From positions 1 through 5,781 of the forward strand of contig CAUCSW010000052.1 of assembly GCA_958445555.1 (NCBI GenBank): a DNA stretch of 5,781 bases. Reading direction: 5' to 3'. Shown piece after piece: positions 5,297-5,781 of this stretch (within the stretch, counting starts at the first letter, position 1; every line of letters begins with the position of its first letter). A model generated the notes under the pieces. It saw only the letters and a list, made by a program, of their open reading frames with translations. It searched no databases and was not told where the DNA came from. The DNA is from an uncultured Clostridia bacterium. Lineage in GTDB: Bacteria; Bacillota; Clostridia; Oscillospirales; Acutalibacteraceae. The position numbers and the translations under genes are program-made.

Positions 5297-5781
5297 ATGG
5301 CTGAAAATGTACAGACCGCCGCGGGCGGTCAGGATCTGAACGAAATACTGAAGATCAGAAGAGAAAAGCTTGCCGATCTGCAAAGCGCGGGAAAAGACCC
5401 GTTCAAGCTTACCAAATTCGATGTCACCGATCACAGCTCCGATATAAAATCCGACTTTGACTCTTATGAGGCCAAAGAGGTAACCGTCGCCGGAAGAATG
5501 ATGTCGAAACGGATAATGGGTAAAGCATCCTTCTGTAATGTTTCGGATCTCAAGGGAAACATTCAGGCATATGTAGCAAGGGAAAATATAGGAGAGGAGT
5601 CATACGCCGATTTCAAAAAGTACGATCTCGGCGATATCATAGGGGTGACGGGCACCGTCTTTAAGACCAAGACCGGTGAGATAAGCATCCATGCTTCGTC
5701 GGTCACTCTCCTGTCAAAGAGCCTTCAGGTCCTTCCCGAAAAGTTTCACGGACTTACAAACACCGATATGCGCTACCGTCA
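5297..5781 (+). CDS. lysS: Lysyl-tRNA synthetase, class II, N-terminal part (3' end beyond window)
   Basis: The enzyme activates lysine with ATP and attaches it to lysine tRNA in the cytoplasm. The visible 161 residues cover the N-terminal helix and the anticodon-binding OB-fold. Clear family matches are the REKL-type helix (22-25), GRMMSKRIMGKASF (66-79), GNIQAYVARENIG (87-99), LGDIIGVTGTVFKTKTGE (111-128) and LLSKSLQVLPEKFHGLTNTD (138-157), which leads into the RYRQ motif before the catalytic domain. Full proteins are about 490-500 residues, so roughly two thirds lie outside the window, including all class II motifs. AAAGGA (5283-5288) lies 8 nt before the ATG. The order greA-lysS is common in Bacillota. 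The 60-nt gap is too short for a T-box riboswitch. Confidence 0.96.
   Translation, partial: MAENVQTAAGGQDLNEILKIRREKLADLQSAGKDPFKLTKFDVTDHSSDIKSDFDSYEAKEVTVAGRMMSKRIMGKASFCNVSDLKGNIQAYVARENIGEESYADFKKYDLGDIIGVTGTVFKTKTGEISIHASSVTLLSKSLQVLPEKFHGLTNTDMRYR

Overview
The window reads as chromosomal DNA from a low-to-moderate GC Gram-positive anaerobe, most likely a Clostridia member of the Ruminococcus/Oscillospiraceae type. This is inferred from the mix of genes (a YwlG/UPF0340 protein, and a greA gene directly followed by class II lysS), from strong purine-rich Shine-Dalgarno sites, from near-consensus sigma-A promoters, and from frequent ATA isoleucine codons. There are no rRNA or tRNA genes, CRISPR arrays, insertion sequences or attachment sites that I can see.

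Layout: (a) 1-645, minus strand: the 5' part of an unrecognised protein gene that runs off the left edge. (b) 646-877: a divergent intergenic region with back-to-back promoters whose -10 boxes overlap, then a leader of about 115 nt with a GC-rich hairpin. (c) 878-3126, plus strand: a two-gene operon of a membrane polyprenyl-phosphate sugar phosphotransferase and a sugar-nucleotide-type nucleotidyltransferase, 5 nt apart. (d) 3230-3781: a YwlG-family (UPF0340, TIGR01440) protein, whose last six codons including the stop are tandemly duplicated. (e) 3782-3945: a gap with a nested inverted repeat and an 8-bp tandem repeat. (f) 3946-4614: a PAP2-superfamily membrane protein. (g) 4655-5781: a perfect consensus promoter, a leader hairpin, greA, an intergenic hairpin with a short T-tract, and the start of lysS, which runs off the right edge.

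How the genes may work together: the phosphotransferase would move a sugar-1-phosphate from a nucleotide sugar onto a polyprenyl phosphate carrier, the nucleotidyltransferase could make an activated precursor, and the PAP2 protein could act on a lipid phosphate or diphosphate in the same membrane. That would fit cell-envelope glycan synthesis, but only the first two genes are tightly linked. GreA (rescue of backtracked RNA polymerase) and LysS (charging of lysine tRNA) form a housekeeping pair with their own promoter.

I see no clear new biological system. The most useful second looks are the unidentified minus-strand gene, the duplicated ywlG stop region with the structured DNA behind it, and the two hairpins that flank greA.
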